From contig JARGPI010000001.1 in the NCBI GenBank assembly GCA_029213005.1, positions 369,356-433,355 of the forward strand: a stretch of 64,000 nt of DNA. The letters are read 5' to 3'. Positions 1 to 8,340 of this stretch are shown here, piece by piece. This stretch comes from Verrucomicrobiales bacterium (GTDB lineage: Bacteria; Verrucomicrobiota; Verrucomicrobiia; Verrucomicrobiales; DEV007). The notes under the pieces were generated by a model that saw only the letters and a list, made by a program, of their open reading frames with translations, was not told the DNA's origin and made no database searches. How positions within the stretch are numbered: the first letter of the stretch is position 1; each line of letters opens with the position of its first letter. A program made the position numbers and the translations under genes.

Positions 1-2079
1 CAAAGGTTGTCCAAACAAATGCATCCAGGTCCGGTTTACCGCAGCTCTTGTGGTGAATTGGTTATCAGAACTGGCTACCGATTCAGCGAGACCTCCCCGC
101 CCCGAGTTTTCGTCGGGAAATTCAGCCGCACCGAAAATGGTCAGCCAGCGGCGAGGCACACTGTCACCCCGGTCGGTGCGCAGCCCGCGATTGTAAATTC
201 TTGGCTTTACCGGTGCGGCGGCTTCTTTAACGATCATTGCCCGTGGCGGAGCAGCCGGATGTTCTGAATCGAGATCCCGAATCACATTATCCAGCTTGGC
301 AATCGCGGTACGGCCTTTGCCGGAAACCTGACTGGCCGCCAGCGCCTGGTTCGGGGTGATTGCGAAGATACCGCCGGGAGCTTCGTAGATTTGCAACACC
401 TTCTTTTCATCGGCGTTCAGGTCTGACGCCTTTTTGGCCAGTACCTCACGGAAAATCTCGCCATATCGCTCACTCAACATTTTCGCATTAGTGATTGCCG
501 GTTCACGTTTTAACGCCGCAGTGACCACCGGATTCACTTTATCTGATTCCTGAGGATCGCTGACATACTCACGGAACGCTTTCTTAAAAGCTCCGTCTTT
601 CGTCTTGATCAAGAGATGAAACGGTCGCCAGAACGGGTGTTTGGCAAATGACTTTTCAATACCAATTCTTTCAATTTTCTTTCCGATCGGCGTCAGGGCC
701 GTCTCTTTAAATTTGTTCCCACTTATCAATTTCTGGACCGTTGCCTTACGGGTCACACTCATCTCATAGATAGCGCCCATATATTCGACAGGGCGTTTCC
801 GGAACTCAGTGGTCCCTTCATTGGCCAGCGAACGCTTGTAGTCATCCCGCGCCTTGATGGCCCCCGTTACTTTCTTTTCATAGTCGGCGATTTCTTTGTC
901 GGTCGCTTGTGCCGTTCCGATCTTCGGATAGGTATCAATATCTTCACTGCTGCGGAACACACCGTGTAGGGCATAATAATCGGAGGTGGGAATCGGATCA
1001 TATTTGTGATCATGACAACGGGCGCAGGCAACGGTCAGGCCCATCACCCCGCGGGTCACAGCATCGATACGGTCGTTCGCGATTTCATCGACGTTGTTGC
1101 GAAAACGGGAGCCAACCGTAAGAAAACCGAGCGCAGCGAGGCTGGGATCATCGGATTGCTCGGTATAAAAATCCGCAGCAATTTGCTTCCGGAGAAATTC
1201 ATCATAGGGCATATCGTTGTTCAATGCGGCAATGACCCAATCACGATAAGTGTAGGCGAAAGGATATCTCGAATCACGCCCCGCTGCCTGCCACTCCCGG
1301 GTATCAGCATACCGTGCGATGTCCAACCAATACCGCCCCCAACGTTCTCCAAAGTGAGGCGACGCCAGCAATCGGTCGACCTGCTCTTCGTAGGCGTTGT
1401 TCGACTCGTTTTCCAGAAAGTCAGAGACTTCCTCCGGAGTTGGCGGCAAACCGGTCAGATCATAACTGAGGCGACGGAGCAGCGTCCGGCGATCCGCTTC
1501 GGGATTCATCTTTAAACCTTTTTCTTCCAATTTTTGGCCGACAAAACGATCGATCGGATGATCTCCGAACTGTGTGCTTTCTGGAAGCTCGGGTTTCACG
1601 ACCGGTTGAAACGACCAGTGAGTTTTTGCCTTTTCGAGCAGATAGTCCTGATCGCCGAGACGGGAAAATTCGGTGTCCTTAAGCGCCTTCTTCGGTCCCG
1701 GCGCCCCCATTTGAATCCAGCGATTCAACACGTTGATTTTGCCCTCGGGAAGTTTTTCCTTTGGCATCGCGTAGTCTTCATCCTCATGACTGATCGCCAG
1801 CGAGAGCAGGCTCTCTTCAATATTCCCCGGAATCACAGCCGGGCCGCTGGTGCCGCCCTCCAACCAACCACTGGGACGGTCAAGAAGAAGGTCCCCTTTT
1901 TGTTTGCCCGCTTTTTCAGAATGACACTCGTAACAGTGTTCCACCAGAATAGGCCGGACCCGGTTTTCAAAAAATGCCGCCCCGGCGGGATTGGGCTCCT
2001 TAGGATCAGGAGCACCCACCAGAAGGACAGGAACCACAGCAAGCAAACCGGGGAGAATGCGAAAGAGAAGATTTGTCAT
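1..2079 (-). CDS. PSCyt1/DUF1549/DUF1553 cytochrome-like secreted protein (3' end outside window)
   Basis: The reading frame is open on the minus strand from an ATG at 2077-2079 to the left edge (693 codons), so the C-terminus is missing. A hydrophobic N-terminal leader is followed by a PSCyt1-type haem-c motif, CYECH (about residue 54). Next comes a DUF1549 region starting near IDRFVGQKL and containing the typical LTGLPPTPEEV stretch, with a second motif, CARCHDHKYDPI, further on. The frame leaves the window inside the start of DUF1553 (VNRTWMHLFG). In Planctomycetota and Verrucomicrobiota these proteins are exported, occur in large paralogous sets and usually pair with a DUF1501 protein. 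Their biochemical role is not settled; a redox or haem-binding role in polymer breakdown is inferred. The gene is divergent from the small gene at 2267. Confidence 0.93.
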   Translation of the reverse strand, partial: MTNLLFRILPGLLAVVPVLLVGAPDPKEPNPAGAAFFENRVRPILVEHCYECHSEKAGKQKGDLLLDRPSGWLEGGTSGPAVIPGNIEESLLSLAISHEDEDYAMPKEKLPEGKINVLNRWIQMGAPGPKKALKDTEFSRLGDQDYLLEKAKTHWSFQPVVKPELPESTQFGDHPIDRFVGQKLEEKGLKMNPEADRRTLLRRLSYDLTGLPPTPEEVSDFLENESNNAYEEQVDRLLASPHFGERWGRYWLDIARYADTREWQAAGRDSRYPFAYTYRDWVIAALNNDMPYDEFLRKQIAADFYTEQSDDPSLAALGFLTVGSRFRNNVDEIANDRIDAVTRGVMGLTVACARCHDHKYDPIPTSDYYALHGVFRSSEDIDTYPKIGTAQATDKEIADYEKKVTGAIKARDDYKRSLANEGTTEFRKRPVEYMGAIYEMSVTRKATVQKLISGNKFKETALTPIGKKIERIGIEKSFAKHPFWRPFHLLIKTKDGAFKKAFREYVSDPQESDKVNPVVTAALKREPAITNAKMLSERYGEIFREVLAKKASDLNADEKKVLQIYEAPGGIFAITPNQALAASQVSGKGRTAIAKLDNVIRDLDSEHPAAPPRAMIVKEAAAPVKPRIYNRGLRTDRGDSVPRRWLTIFGAAEFPDENSGRGGLAESVASSDNQFTTRAAVNRTWMHLFGQPL

Positions 2080-2266
2080 AAAAACCGGCGCAAATTACTA
2101 CGAATTTTCAAAAGAAACAGAGGCGTCATTAGGACTTCAACCCAAAGAAGCATGTAATCGCGCTATACCGATTTTCCCAACATATCCTCAATCTGATTCG
2201 TCTAAGTAGTTGGGTACATTGCCACTGCGCAACCGCCAAAAACTTAATTATTAGAAAAACACAAAC

Positions 2267-2572
2267 ATGACGAATATATCAACATCTTCTCAAGTCCGGA
2301 TTCCGCTCTATCACGACAAAGGCGTCGAAGTTCACATTTGCGTTGTCGACGGAAGGGCGACCATGCAGATCACAAACAGTTCCCGTTACCCGAGAGTCGT
2401 GTCTCTGGCCAATGTCTGGGCTTACACCTGCGATCGGAATCCCACGATCATCAAACTGGGTGGCAACTGCATTCGCAAGCTCCCCTGGTCAATTTCAGAT
2501 CATCCCCGCTTCCAGAAAGTGGACGTGAAAGTCAGTGAGTCAGTCGACGAAACACTGGCGATGGTTCGTTAA
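2267..2572 (+). CDS. Hypothetical 101-residue protein
   Basis: A complete 101-codon frame starts with ATG at 2267 and is followed 33 bases later by a strong intrinsic terminator, which supports it as a real monocistronic gene. I recognise no family. The product has no signal peptide or membrane segment. It looks like a small beta-rich soluble domain (alternating hydrophobic strands around residues 10-50), with three cysteines at about residues 26, 55 and 68 and a basic C-terminal half. It lies divergently from the DUF1549 gene and convergently to the transglutaminase-like gene. No function is proposed. Confidence 0.6.
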   Translation: MTNISTSSQVRIPLYHDKGVEVHICVVDGRATMQITNSSRYPRVVSLANVWAYTCDRNPTIIKLGGNCIRKLPWSISDHPRFQKVDVKVSESVDETLAMVR

Positions 2573-2605
2573 ACTTTCCCGCCCGTTAAAACCTCAAAAA
2601 AGATA

Positions 2606-2636
2606 CCCGCCCCTATTACAGGGCGGGTTTTTTTTT
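2606..2636 (+). terminator. Rho-independent terminator
   Basis: A perfect 7-bp GC stem CCCGCCC/GGGCGGG (2606-2612 and 2621-2627) with an 8-base loop is followed by nine T residues (2628-2636). It ends transcription of the small gene at 2267-2572. An A-run at 2595-2601 on the other side gives it weak potential to act on the convergent minus-strand gene too. Confidence 0.9.
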
Positions 2637-2658
2637 GCCCATTTTGCGATTTTTGCTT

Positions 2659-3840
2659 TCAGTTAATTCTCTTCCAGGCTGAATCAGCGAAGTAATTCAT
2701 CGCGACTTTGTCTGGCGAATCATTCTGAAAGTAAAGGTATTGGCGATCGAACAGCTGTTCGGGACGATAGAAAGGCGAGGCGTCTTTGACCGGCACGAGA
2801 TCGGCGAGTCCCGGATTATCCTGAATCGTGGATTCGATAACATATTGCTCACCATCGATCTTCACCACCACCCAGGCGTGCTGGCCGATGTTTCCGTTCC
2901 ACCCGATGGCAACCCGCGCTTCATAACCGGCACTGATCAGGGAGTCGACTAACAGGATCGAAGTGTCTTCGCAGTCACCCTGCTTCTGAACCCAGGTATC
3001 ATCCGAGGTCTTCCAGACTTCGGATTCATTAAAATCTGACAAATCATGCTCGTAGGTGCAGCGATCCGCGACTTGTTTCCAAATCAGCAGGATATTCTCC
3101 TTCTTGTCTTTGCTTGCGTCGATCAGGCCGACGCCGGGGACCTGAAAACCGGTGAGAAAGTCTTTGGCACGACGCATCATCCCTTTGGCATCAGCGGCGA
3201 GCACGTCGTAGGGGCGCTCACAATCAGGGCAGCTCAAAATCAGAGTCTTGCTTTTCCGGTTCAAATCAAGGGCGTGGACGCTGTTACAGTGGGGGCAACG
3301 GTTGAAAAAACGTCCACCACCTTGATTTGCGGCTTCTACGGTAAATTCCGGAATGCGACGGGACAGAACACTGAGAGCGACGAGGCGACGCCCCGATTTT
3401 ATTACTGAAGTACTCGCATCATGAAACTCCGGATGGGCCAACTCATCCCAGGAGGTGAGCTGGGCTAGCAGTTCGTCGCGGGAAACCGCCGACACCAAAT
3501 TAGCAGCCAGATATTGCGCTCCCGGAAACTGCTCCTGCAACGTGTCGAACACCGTGTTGAGTTCAATGGTCTCAGGACTCTCATTACCATTCAGGAAGTT
3601 GGCCACAAACTCCTGAATTTCAGGATCCGACTTCAAAGGGTCGACCGCAAACCCGACCCGCATTGCGTTGGTGTTTCCCAGAAATTCGCCACAGAACGCT
3701 TGGTTAAATTCGGCATCCACTTCCGGCAACTGCTTCAATAGCATCAATGGATTACTGCCCAGTGATCCGGGAACAGACAACCCCAGAGTAGAAGCCACCA
3801 GAATTCCGGCAGACCCTAACATTACGATAGGTTTAAGCAT
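2659..3840 (-). CDS. Exported transglutaminase-like protein with zinc-ribbon insert
   Basis: The 393-residue product starts with a hydrophobic leader (about residues 1-28) suggesting export or membrane anchoring. The C-terminal third carries a transglutaminase/papain-like core: GDCEDTS with the presumed nucleophile Cys290, followed by QHAWVVV with His321, and an acidic residue in VIEST that could complete a Cys-His-Asp/Glu triad. A four-cysteine zinc-ribbon-like pair (CPHC and CPDC, around residues 185-215) lies in the middle. Bacterial transglutaminase-like domains are often peptidases or peptide-bond-forming enzymes; the substrate cannot be told here. The first half has no recognised domain. 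The gene is isolated, convergent with 2267-2572 and about 110 bases downstream of the TraB-like gene on the same strand. Confidence 0.75.
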   Translation of the reverse strand: MLKPIVMLGSAGILVASTLGLSVPGSLGSNPLMLLKQLPEVDAEFNQAFCGEFLGNTNAMRVGFAVDPLKSDPEIQEFVANFLNGNESPETIELNTVFDTLQEQFPGAQYLAANLVSAVSRDELLAQLTSWDELAHPEFHDASTSVIKSGRRLVALSVLSRRIPEFTVEAANQGGGRFFNRCPHCNSVHALDLNRKSKTLILSCPDCERPYDVLAADAKGMMRRAKDFLTGFQVPGVGLIDASKDKKENILLIWKQVADRCTYEHDLSDFNESEVWKTSDDTWVQKQGDCEDTSILLVDSLISAGYEARVAIGWNGNIGQHAWVVVKIDGEQYVIESTIQDNPGLADLVPVKDASPFYRPEQLFDRQYLYFQNDSPDKVAMNYFADSAWKRIN

Positions 3841-3950
3841 GATAGTGTTTGTGTTTCTATGGAAATTATAACCCTGAATTAATTCAGCGCTACAAAATAT
3901 TTTATTTCATGAATAAAAGTTTTTGGACCCTTTATTCAGAAAAGCGGACT

Positions 3951-5123
3951 TTACCGCTTCCAGAAACGAACCACGGGCCTACTTTCTTCGGAAATTTTTT
4001 CAAAACCTTGATTTATTAATCTTTCCTCGATGTCGGGAAGGTGCGCGGCCCCCCATGGAATGTAGATTTCAGAGACATCCAGCTTGATGGACTCCTCGAA
4101 AAACTCCATGAGCCGATCATTGCGGAATTTAAGGAGCCCTTCCATCATCAGATCCTCCATTTCCGAGCCTGAGACGGTTTCAGGGCCCGCGAGAATTTCG
4201 GCCAGATTATCGGAACCTAATGACTCCAGAATTTTAACCAAAGTTTCCTGATGGGTCTCTGACAGTTCCGAAATGTCGATGTCGGCATTCATAAAAGCAA
4301 CGCCACGCGACGCCCATTCCTCGTTGCGAGCTTCGACATCATCATCGCTCATCGCTTTTTCCTCTGAATTCTGCACCTTGAGACCGAGCCTTTTCGCCCA
4401 CTTCCCGTAGGTTTTGCCCGATTTGAATTCGTCAGGCAAAATCTTGTGTTTATCAGAAACCCCTTCGGTGAGAACGATGCGCTTTCCGTCGGTGGCTTCG
4501 CGCATTTTTTTATTCAGAGAATCATAGAAATCCTGCTCTCCGATGTGCATCATTCCGATGAGAAATACCTTTTTCCCATCCCGAATAAAAACCCGCTCCA
4601 GAAGCGAGATTGAGCTGAAGGTAAATTTTGTGTAATCGCCGAGGATATTCTGCGCACTGGCCACCATACCGCCAATGCCAAACGGAATCGACGCCACGCT
4701 GACCAGTATTCCTGCAAAGAGCACGATCAGGCTGTGCTTCCACTGAAACCAGGAACGCCGGTCGAGGCCGAGAAAATGAAAGATCGATCCCAGAAAATAC
4801 AGTCCGGTAATCAAAGCGAGCGCACCGGACACGATGATGCAGGCGTGATTGTTCTCCATCCACAGATTAAGGGGATAGCCGATCGCAATCCGGGAAGCGA
4901 CGAGAAAGAGAATCGGAAAAAGAATTCGTTTCGGAAAAATCGAAAAGAGGTGAGCCAGCGCGAACCAGATAATCGTGAAAAACACTGTCCACGCCATCGC
5001 TCCCGAGGTCCGGAACAAAATTTCGCCGGGATACCGATAATCGTCGATCACCAACCCAATGCTGGAGGCGAATAGAGCAAACGAAGCCAATACATTCCAG
5101 GCGGTCTTCCAGGGATTTGACAT
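3951..5123 (-). CDS. TraB/GumN (Tiki-like) family protein with N-terminal membrane segments
   Basis: This 390-residue protein has four or five hydrophobic segments in its first 155 residues, then a soluble TraB/GumN-type domain. The family hallmarks are visible: the first GxxH motif in GMMHIGEQ (His193), the acidic VLTEG strand, a conserved Arg/Glu pair in FRNDRLMEFFEE, and the second GxxH in WGAAHLPDIEERL near the C-terminus. Relatives include metal-dependent Tiki proteases, plasmid TraB and pheromone-shutdown protein PrgY, so a membrane-tethered metalloprotease is the best guess. Usual bacterial members have only a signal peptide, so the multi-pass N-terminus is a variation. The 290-base upstream region contains a REP-like pair. 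Confidence 0.8.
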   Translation of the reverse strand: MSNPWKTAWNVLASFALFASSIGLVIDDYRYPGEILFRTSGAMAWTVFFTIIWFALAHLFSIFPKRILFPILFLVASRIAIGYPLNLWMENNHACIIVSGALALITGLYFLGSIFHFLGLDRRSWFQWKHSLIVLFAGILVSVASIPFGIGGMVASAQNILGDYTKFTFSSISLLERVFIRDGKKVFLIGMMHIGEQDFYDSLNKKMREATDGKRIVLTEGVSDKHKILPDEFKSGKTYGKWAKRLGLKVQNSEEKAMSDDDVEARNEEWASRGVAFMNADIDISELSETHQETLVKILESLGSDNLAEILAGPETVSGSEMEDLMMEGLLKFRNDRLMEFFEESIKLDVSEIYIPWGAAHLPDIEERLINQGFEKISEESRPVVRFWKR

Positions 5124-5147
5124 AGTAATAGATTAGTAAACTTGATT

Positions 5148-5197
5148 CGAGGGGCCTCGACTACAAACCCCGTTTAGAATTGTAGTCGGTGACCTCG
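5148..5197. repeat. REP-like inverted pair (head-to-head GTAG elements)
   Basis: Two elements face each other. On the left is the near-perfect palindrome TCGAGG-GG-CCTCGA (5147-5160) ending in CTAC. On the right is GTAG followed by TCGGTGACCTCG (5182-5197). The whole segment can fold as one long imperfect hairpin. A GTAG tetranucleotide at the head of a palindrome is the classical layout of RAYT-associated REP sequences. Sequence differs from the array at 16.2 kb, so this would be a separate subfamily. It lies between divergent genes. Confidence 0.5.
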
Positions 5198-5301
5198 CAA
5201 AAATTGGATAGGGGTTATCAGGACGGGCATAAAAGCTGCTCCACAATGATGATATGACGCCTTTCAGGCCCAAAACATTCAAAATTTAAAATTTTCACCC
5301 C

Positions 5302-5327
5302 GCGGCTTCTATTGAACCAGAAGCCGC
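5302..5327. other. Perfect 9-bp hairpin in a 5' leader
   Basis: GCGGCTTCT and AGAAGCCGC pair around an 8-base loop, 87 bases before the ATG at 5414. There is no T-run on either strand, so it is not a simple terminator. It is preceded by the self-complementary AAAATTTAAAATTTT. A regulatory role in the leader of the 5414 gene is possible but unproven. Confidence 0.4.
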
Positions 5328-5413
5328 AAAGTATACATTCTTAAACCCAGATAATATGATCCTCCCTGTCAAAAACAACAACCAACGAACCGGAAAAAAC
5401 ACATCTCTTCACC

Positions 5414-6145
5414 ATGAGTACTGAATTCACGACTAACCAACCTACGCTTGAGCAATTGACTGGCGCTCAGCCTACGGTCTCTCCGGAGACCGCATCCCAA
5501 CCCACCCTGGATCAATTGACCGGGGCACAGCCAACCGTCTCACCACAGACTTCACCACCACCGGAACCGCAATTCTTCACCACCCCACCACCACCGGTTC
5601 CTCAACCATTAAACCAGCCCACGCTCGATGATCTGACAGGGCCGCAACCCACCATACCGCAGGAGGAAACCCCGACTGAGACTTCCATTGACCTTCCGGT
5701 GGAGCGAACACCTCAACCCGCCATTTTCAGAAACGGGTCGGATCTTATCCTCATCGACGGTGCCCTGCCTTCGCCCGAAATTTGTCTGAAGTCAGGCCGG
5801 AAGGTGGCGAAAATCAATTCGGTGAGCGTCAACAATCCCTTCAATCCGATGACCTGGTTTTTTGGAGCGCCCAAAGTCGATATCGGTCTCGATAAACAGA
5901 ACCACGAAAAGTTTTTAATCAATCAAACGATCGCCTATGGATTGATCGGTCTCGGTTTGGTGATTTTCCTTACCGGACTCTTCTCAGGCATTGGAACCGC
6001 ATTGTTTGGACTTTTCGTCACCTTCAGCGGCCTGGTTTTCCGGTGTTTCGTTCCGATTTGGAGCACTCGCAGTGACGAGAACAGCATCACCGTCCGGGGC
6101 TGCGGAGAGGAATACCTTTGTCGCTACCCGGAACACCAAAGTTGA
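5414..6145 (+). CDS. Membrane protein with N-terminal Pro/Thr/Gln tandem peptide repeats
   Basis: The 243-residue product begins with a repeated peptide of the form QPTLxQLTGAQPTVSP, seen three times (about residues 9, 29 and 73) with a Pro-rich linker before the third copy. A folded segment of about 90 residues with no recognised family follows (about residues 95-180). Two closely spaced hydrophobic helices then lie around residues 178-220, and the protein ends in a short basic/polar tail. There is no signal peptide, so the repeat arm is probably cytoplasmic and could be a flexible docking segment. The stop lies 34 bases before dusB, suggesting a two-gene transcript. I cannot assign a function. 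Confidence 0.7.
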   Translation: MSTEFTTNQPTLEQLTGAQPTVSPETASQPTLDQLTGAQPTVSPQTSPPPEPQFFTTPPPPVPQPLNQPTLDDLTGPQPTIPQEETPTETSIDLPVERTPQPAIFRNGSDLILIDGALPSPEICLKSGRKVAKINSVSVNNPFNPMTWFFGAPKVDIGLDKQNHEKFLINQTIAYGLIGLGLVIFLTGLFSGIGTALFGLFVTFSGLVFRCFVPIWSTRSDENSITVRGCGEEYLCRYPEHQS

Positions 6146-6179
6146 TCCGCGGCCCATTGGGCTTAGAATCGGGGATATT

Positions 6180-7178
6180 ATGCTTCCCTGGTTCCAAAAC
6201 GACCAATTCCCTCTTTATCTCGCCCCGATGGCGGGAGTGACCGATCTCGTCTTTCGCCGAATCTGTAAAGAACTGGGCGCCGACGTCATGGTTACCGAAT
6301 TTGTATCGGCCGAAGGCATTATTCAGGCCGATGACCGGACCAGAAAATACACCGAATTCGACGACGAACAGCGCCCGGTCGGAGTTCAGCTTTTCGGAGC
6401 CGACGGGGCACGGATGGCCGAGGCCGCACGGAAAATCATCGATTGGAAACAACCGGAATTCATCGATATCAACTTCGGTTGTCCCGTGAAAAAAGTCGTC
6501 TCAAAAAACGGAGGCTCCTCCCTGCTCCGCGACTGCCCTGTTCTGGAGGATGTGGCTCGAAAAATCGCTTCCGGCGTGAGCATTCCGGTGACCGCCAAAA
6601 TCAGGATCGGCTGGGACTCAGATTCGATTAACGCCCCCCATGTCTGCCGACTTTTGGAAGATGCCGGTATTCAGGCCATCGCCATTCACGGCCGGACCCG
6701 GGCTCAGGGCTACACCGGCGAAGCCGATTGGAATGTAATCGACGAATGCGCGCGCACCGTGAGTATCCCGGTGATTGGAAACGGTGACATCAATACCGGC
6801 GAAGATGTCGAACTCCGCCGCGACACCACAGCCGTAAATGGCGTGATGATAGGCCGCTCTGCGATGCAGTACCCGTGGATTTTCCGCGAAGCGAAACACT
6901 TTCTAAAAACCGGGGAGCATCTCCCCAAAGCCACCCTCGAAGACCGCTGGAAAATGATTATCCGGCACACCGTGATGGCTCTTGAGTGGGGCAAATTCCC
7001 CAACGAGAAATTTACCCTGATGGGCCTCCGCTCCCGCTACATGGCCTACTCCCGGGGCATGCCCGGTGGCAAAATACTGCGCGGCAGGCTCTCCACAGTC
7101 GCGTCTCTCAGTGAGCTGGAAGACATCGCCGCCGAACACCTCAAGTGGGTCGAGGAGCGGGAAATGGCAACGGTTTAA
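6180..7178 (+). CDS. dusB: tRNA-dihydrouridine synthase (DusB type)
   Basis: The FMN-dependent TIM-barrel enzyme reduces uridine to dihydrouridine in the tRNA D-loop. Recognisable blocks are the N-terminal YLAPMAGVTD, the DINFGCP strand with the catalytic-loop cysteine, KKVVSKNGGSSLL, AIHGRTRAQGYTG, VIGNGDI and MIGRSAMQYPW. The frame is open upstream to 5991, but that part overlaps the preceding gene and is not Dus-like. The ATG at 6180, preceded by GGGGATATT, gives MLPWFQNDQFPLYLAP and 332 residues, the normal DusB length. The stop overlaps that of the convergent TerC gene by the bases TTAA (7175-7178). DusB often lies beside fis in proteobacteria; that context is absent here. Confidence 0.95.
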   Translation: MLPWFQNDQFPLYLAPMAGVTDLVFRRICKELGADVMVTEFVSAEGIIQADDRTRKYTEFDDEQRPVGVQLFGADGARMAEAARKIIDWKQPEFIDINFGCPVKKVVSKNGGSSLLRDCPVLEDVARKIASGVSIPVTAKIRIGWDSDSINAPHVCRLLEDAGIQAIAIHGRTRAQGYTGEADWNVIDECARTVSIPVIGNGDINTGEDVELRRDTTAVNGVMIGRSAMQYPWIFREAKHFLKTGEHLPKATLEDRWKMIIRHTVMALEWGKFPNEKFTLMGLRSRYMAYSRGMPGGKILRGRLSTVASLSELEDIAAEHLKWVEEREMATV

Positions 7179-8071
7179 GCCGCTATCTTGGTATTTCCGT
7201 GATCTTTTTCGGCCAGAAGTTTCTTCTGGTATCGGCTTTGAACCACGTCGGTGATCGCAAGCACGATGATCACAAAGTAAAACGTCGATTTGGTCATCGG
7301 AGTGATGTAGCCACCGAAAACTTTCAGGTGAGCGAGGTGTCCGCCCTCGGTCACCAGCATAATCCCGACCACGAAGAGGATGAAAAGCCCGAGCACTTCG
7401 TACATCCTGTTTTTCTGAAGGAAATTGGAGACTTTATCCGCCATCCAGATCATGAGAAGTCCGCTGATCACAATGGCAACCACCATGACCCACATGTTGT
7501 AGCGCGTTAAGATTTCGCCGTTCTCACCCGCCACTTTGTACTGAGACAGAGCCATCGCGCTGAGGATGGAATCGAAGGAGAAAACCAGGTTCATCACCAC
7601 GATCAGAAAAATCACCGAGTTCACCGATTTTTTCGAATTATCCGCTGCATGCTCATGCTCGCCGATGTGAGTCATATGAAAAATTTCCTTAATCGCCGTG
7701 TAAATAATAAAAGCACCACCGAGCAGCACAATCAGGCTGTGGAAATTGACGCGCCCGGCGAAGAGTGATTCTTCATTTCCGAAAACCCAGAACGGCTTAG
7801 TCAACTTTCCGACCAGGGCAACAAGCGCGAACAGGAGTCCGATTCGCAGCACAATCGCGAGTCCCACTCCAAATTTCCGGACAAAACTCTGTTTGTCTTC
7901 GGGCGCTCTTTTCGATTCCAGAGAAATGTAGAGCAGGTTATCAAACCCGAGAACCGCCTGCAGAAGAATCAGCATCGCCAGAGTAACCAGCGACCCCATC
8001 ACGCTGGGCTCCCCCAGTTCAACGGCTTCAGTCATGGCGGGTGCGGCGGCAAATATAGATGGGAAGGTCAT
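7175..8071 (-). CDS. TerC family integral membrane protein
   Basis: The 298-residue protein has about seven to eight hydrophobic segments and the two acidic transmembrane signatures of the TerC/Alx family: GFDNLLYISL near residue 43 and FSFDSILSAMAL in the second half. A His/Glu-rich cytoplasmic loop (HMTHIGEHEHAAD) separates the two repeats and could bind metal. TerC proteins are linked to tellurite resistance and, in the Alx and MeeY/MeeF branches, to manganese export that supplies exported proteins. A metal-efflux role is the more likely one here because no ter operon is visible. The upstream region, shared with divergent lysA, contains two 22-bp-spaced TGTAC dyads. Confidence 0.88.
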   Translation of the reverse strand: MTFPSIFAAAPAMTEAVELGEPSVMGSLVTLAMLILLQAVLGFDNLLYISLESKRAPEDKQSFVRKFGVGLAIVLRIGLLFALVALVGKLTKPFWVFGNEESLFAGRVNFHSLIVLLGGAFIIYTAIKEIFHMTHIGEHEHAADNSKKSVNSVIFLIVVMNLVFSFDSILSAMALSQYKVAGENGEILTRYNMWVMVVAIVISGLLMIWMADKVSNFLQKNRMYEVLGLFILFVVGIMLVTEGGHLAHLKVFGGYITPMTKSTFYFVIIVLAITDVVQSRYQKKLLAEKDHGNTKIAA

Positions 8072-8141
8072 AGAAAAACAGAAACTGCCCGATTTTTCGG
8101 CAATTCGAGCGCTCTGTCAAGCTCACATAGTTAAGATGTCT

Positions 8142-8184
8142 AAACTGTACCCTGTACAGTCCAAAACTGTTCAGGGTACAGTTT
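8142..8184. repeat. Pair of 13-bp TGTAC dyads, 22-bp period
   Basis: TGTACCCTGTACA (8146-8158) and TGTTCAGGGTACA (8168-8180) are dyads in opposite orientation with start-to-start spacing of exactly 22 bp. With flanks they form a 19-bp inverted repeat around the bases CCAAA. The same core at the same spacing recurs at 23330 and 35501. The pair lies between the divergent TerC and lysA genes. Confidence 0.85.
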
Positions 8185-8340
8185 CCCGTTAGACCTCTTC
8201 GGCTTTTCCCTTACCAATCTACTCGTTTCTGTCACGCCTTCGCCGGAAGCGCAAGGTTCACTAACTTGGCTCGATGAATTCTGTCCACTTTTTGAACGTG
8301 CCCTCTTGAATTTCTCATAAAATTGATGCATTGAGCGGGC

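Noticed and set aside
5302..5327. Intrinsic terminator
   Set aside because: The hairpin is perfect but neither strand has a T-run after it and no gene ends nearby.
5991..6179. N-terminal extension of DusB
   Set aside because: It overlaps the preceding gene in another frame and lacks Dus similarity; ATG 6180 gives the normal family length.
8142..8184. Operator for lysA or TerC
   Set aside because: The same arrays also lie between convergent genes and downstream of genes, so a gene-specific operator is not supported.
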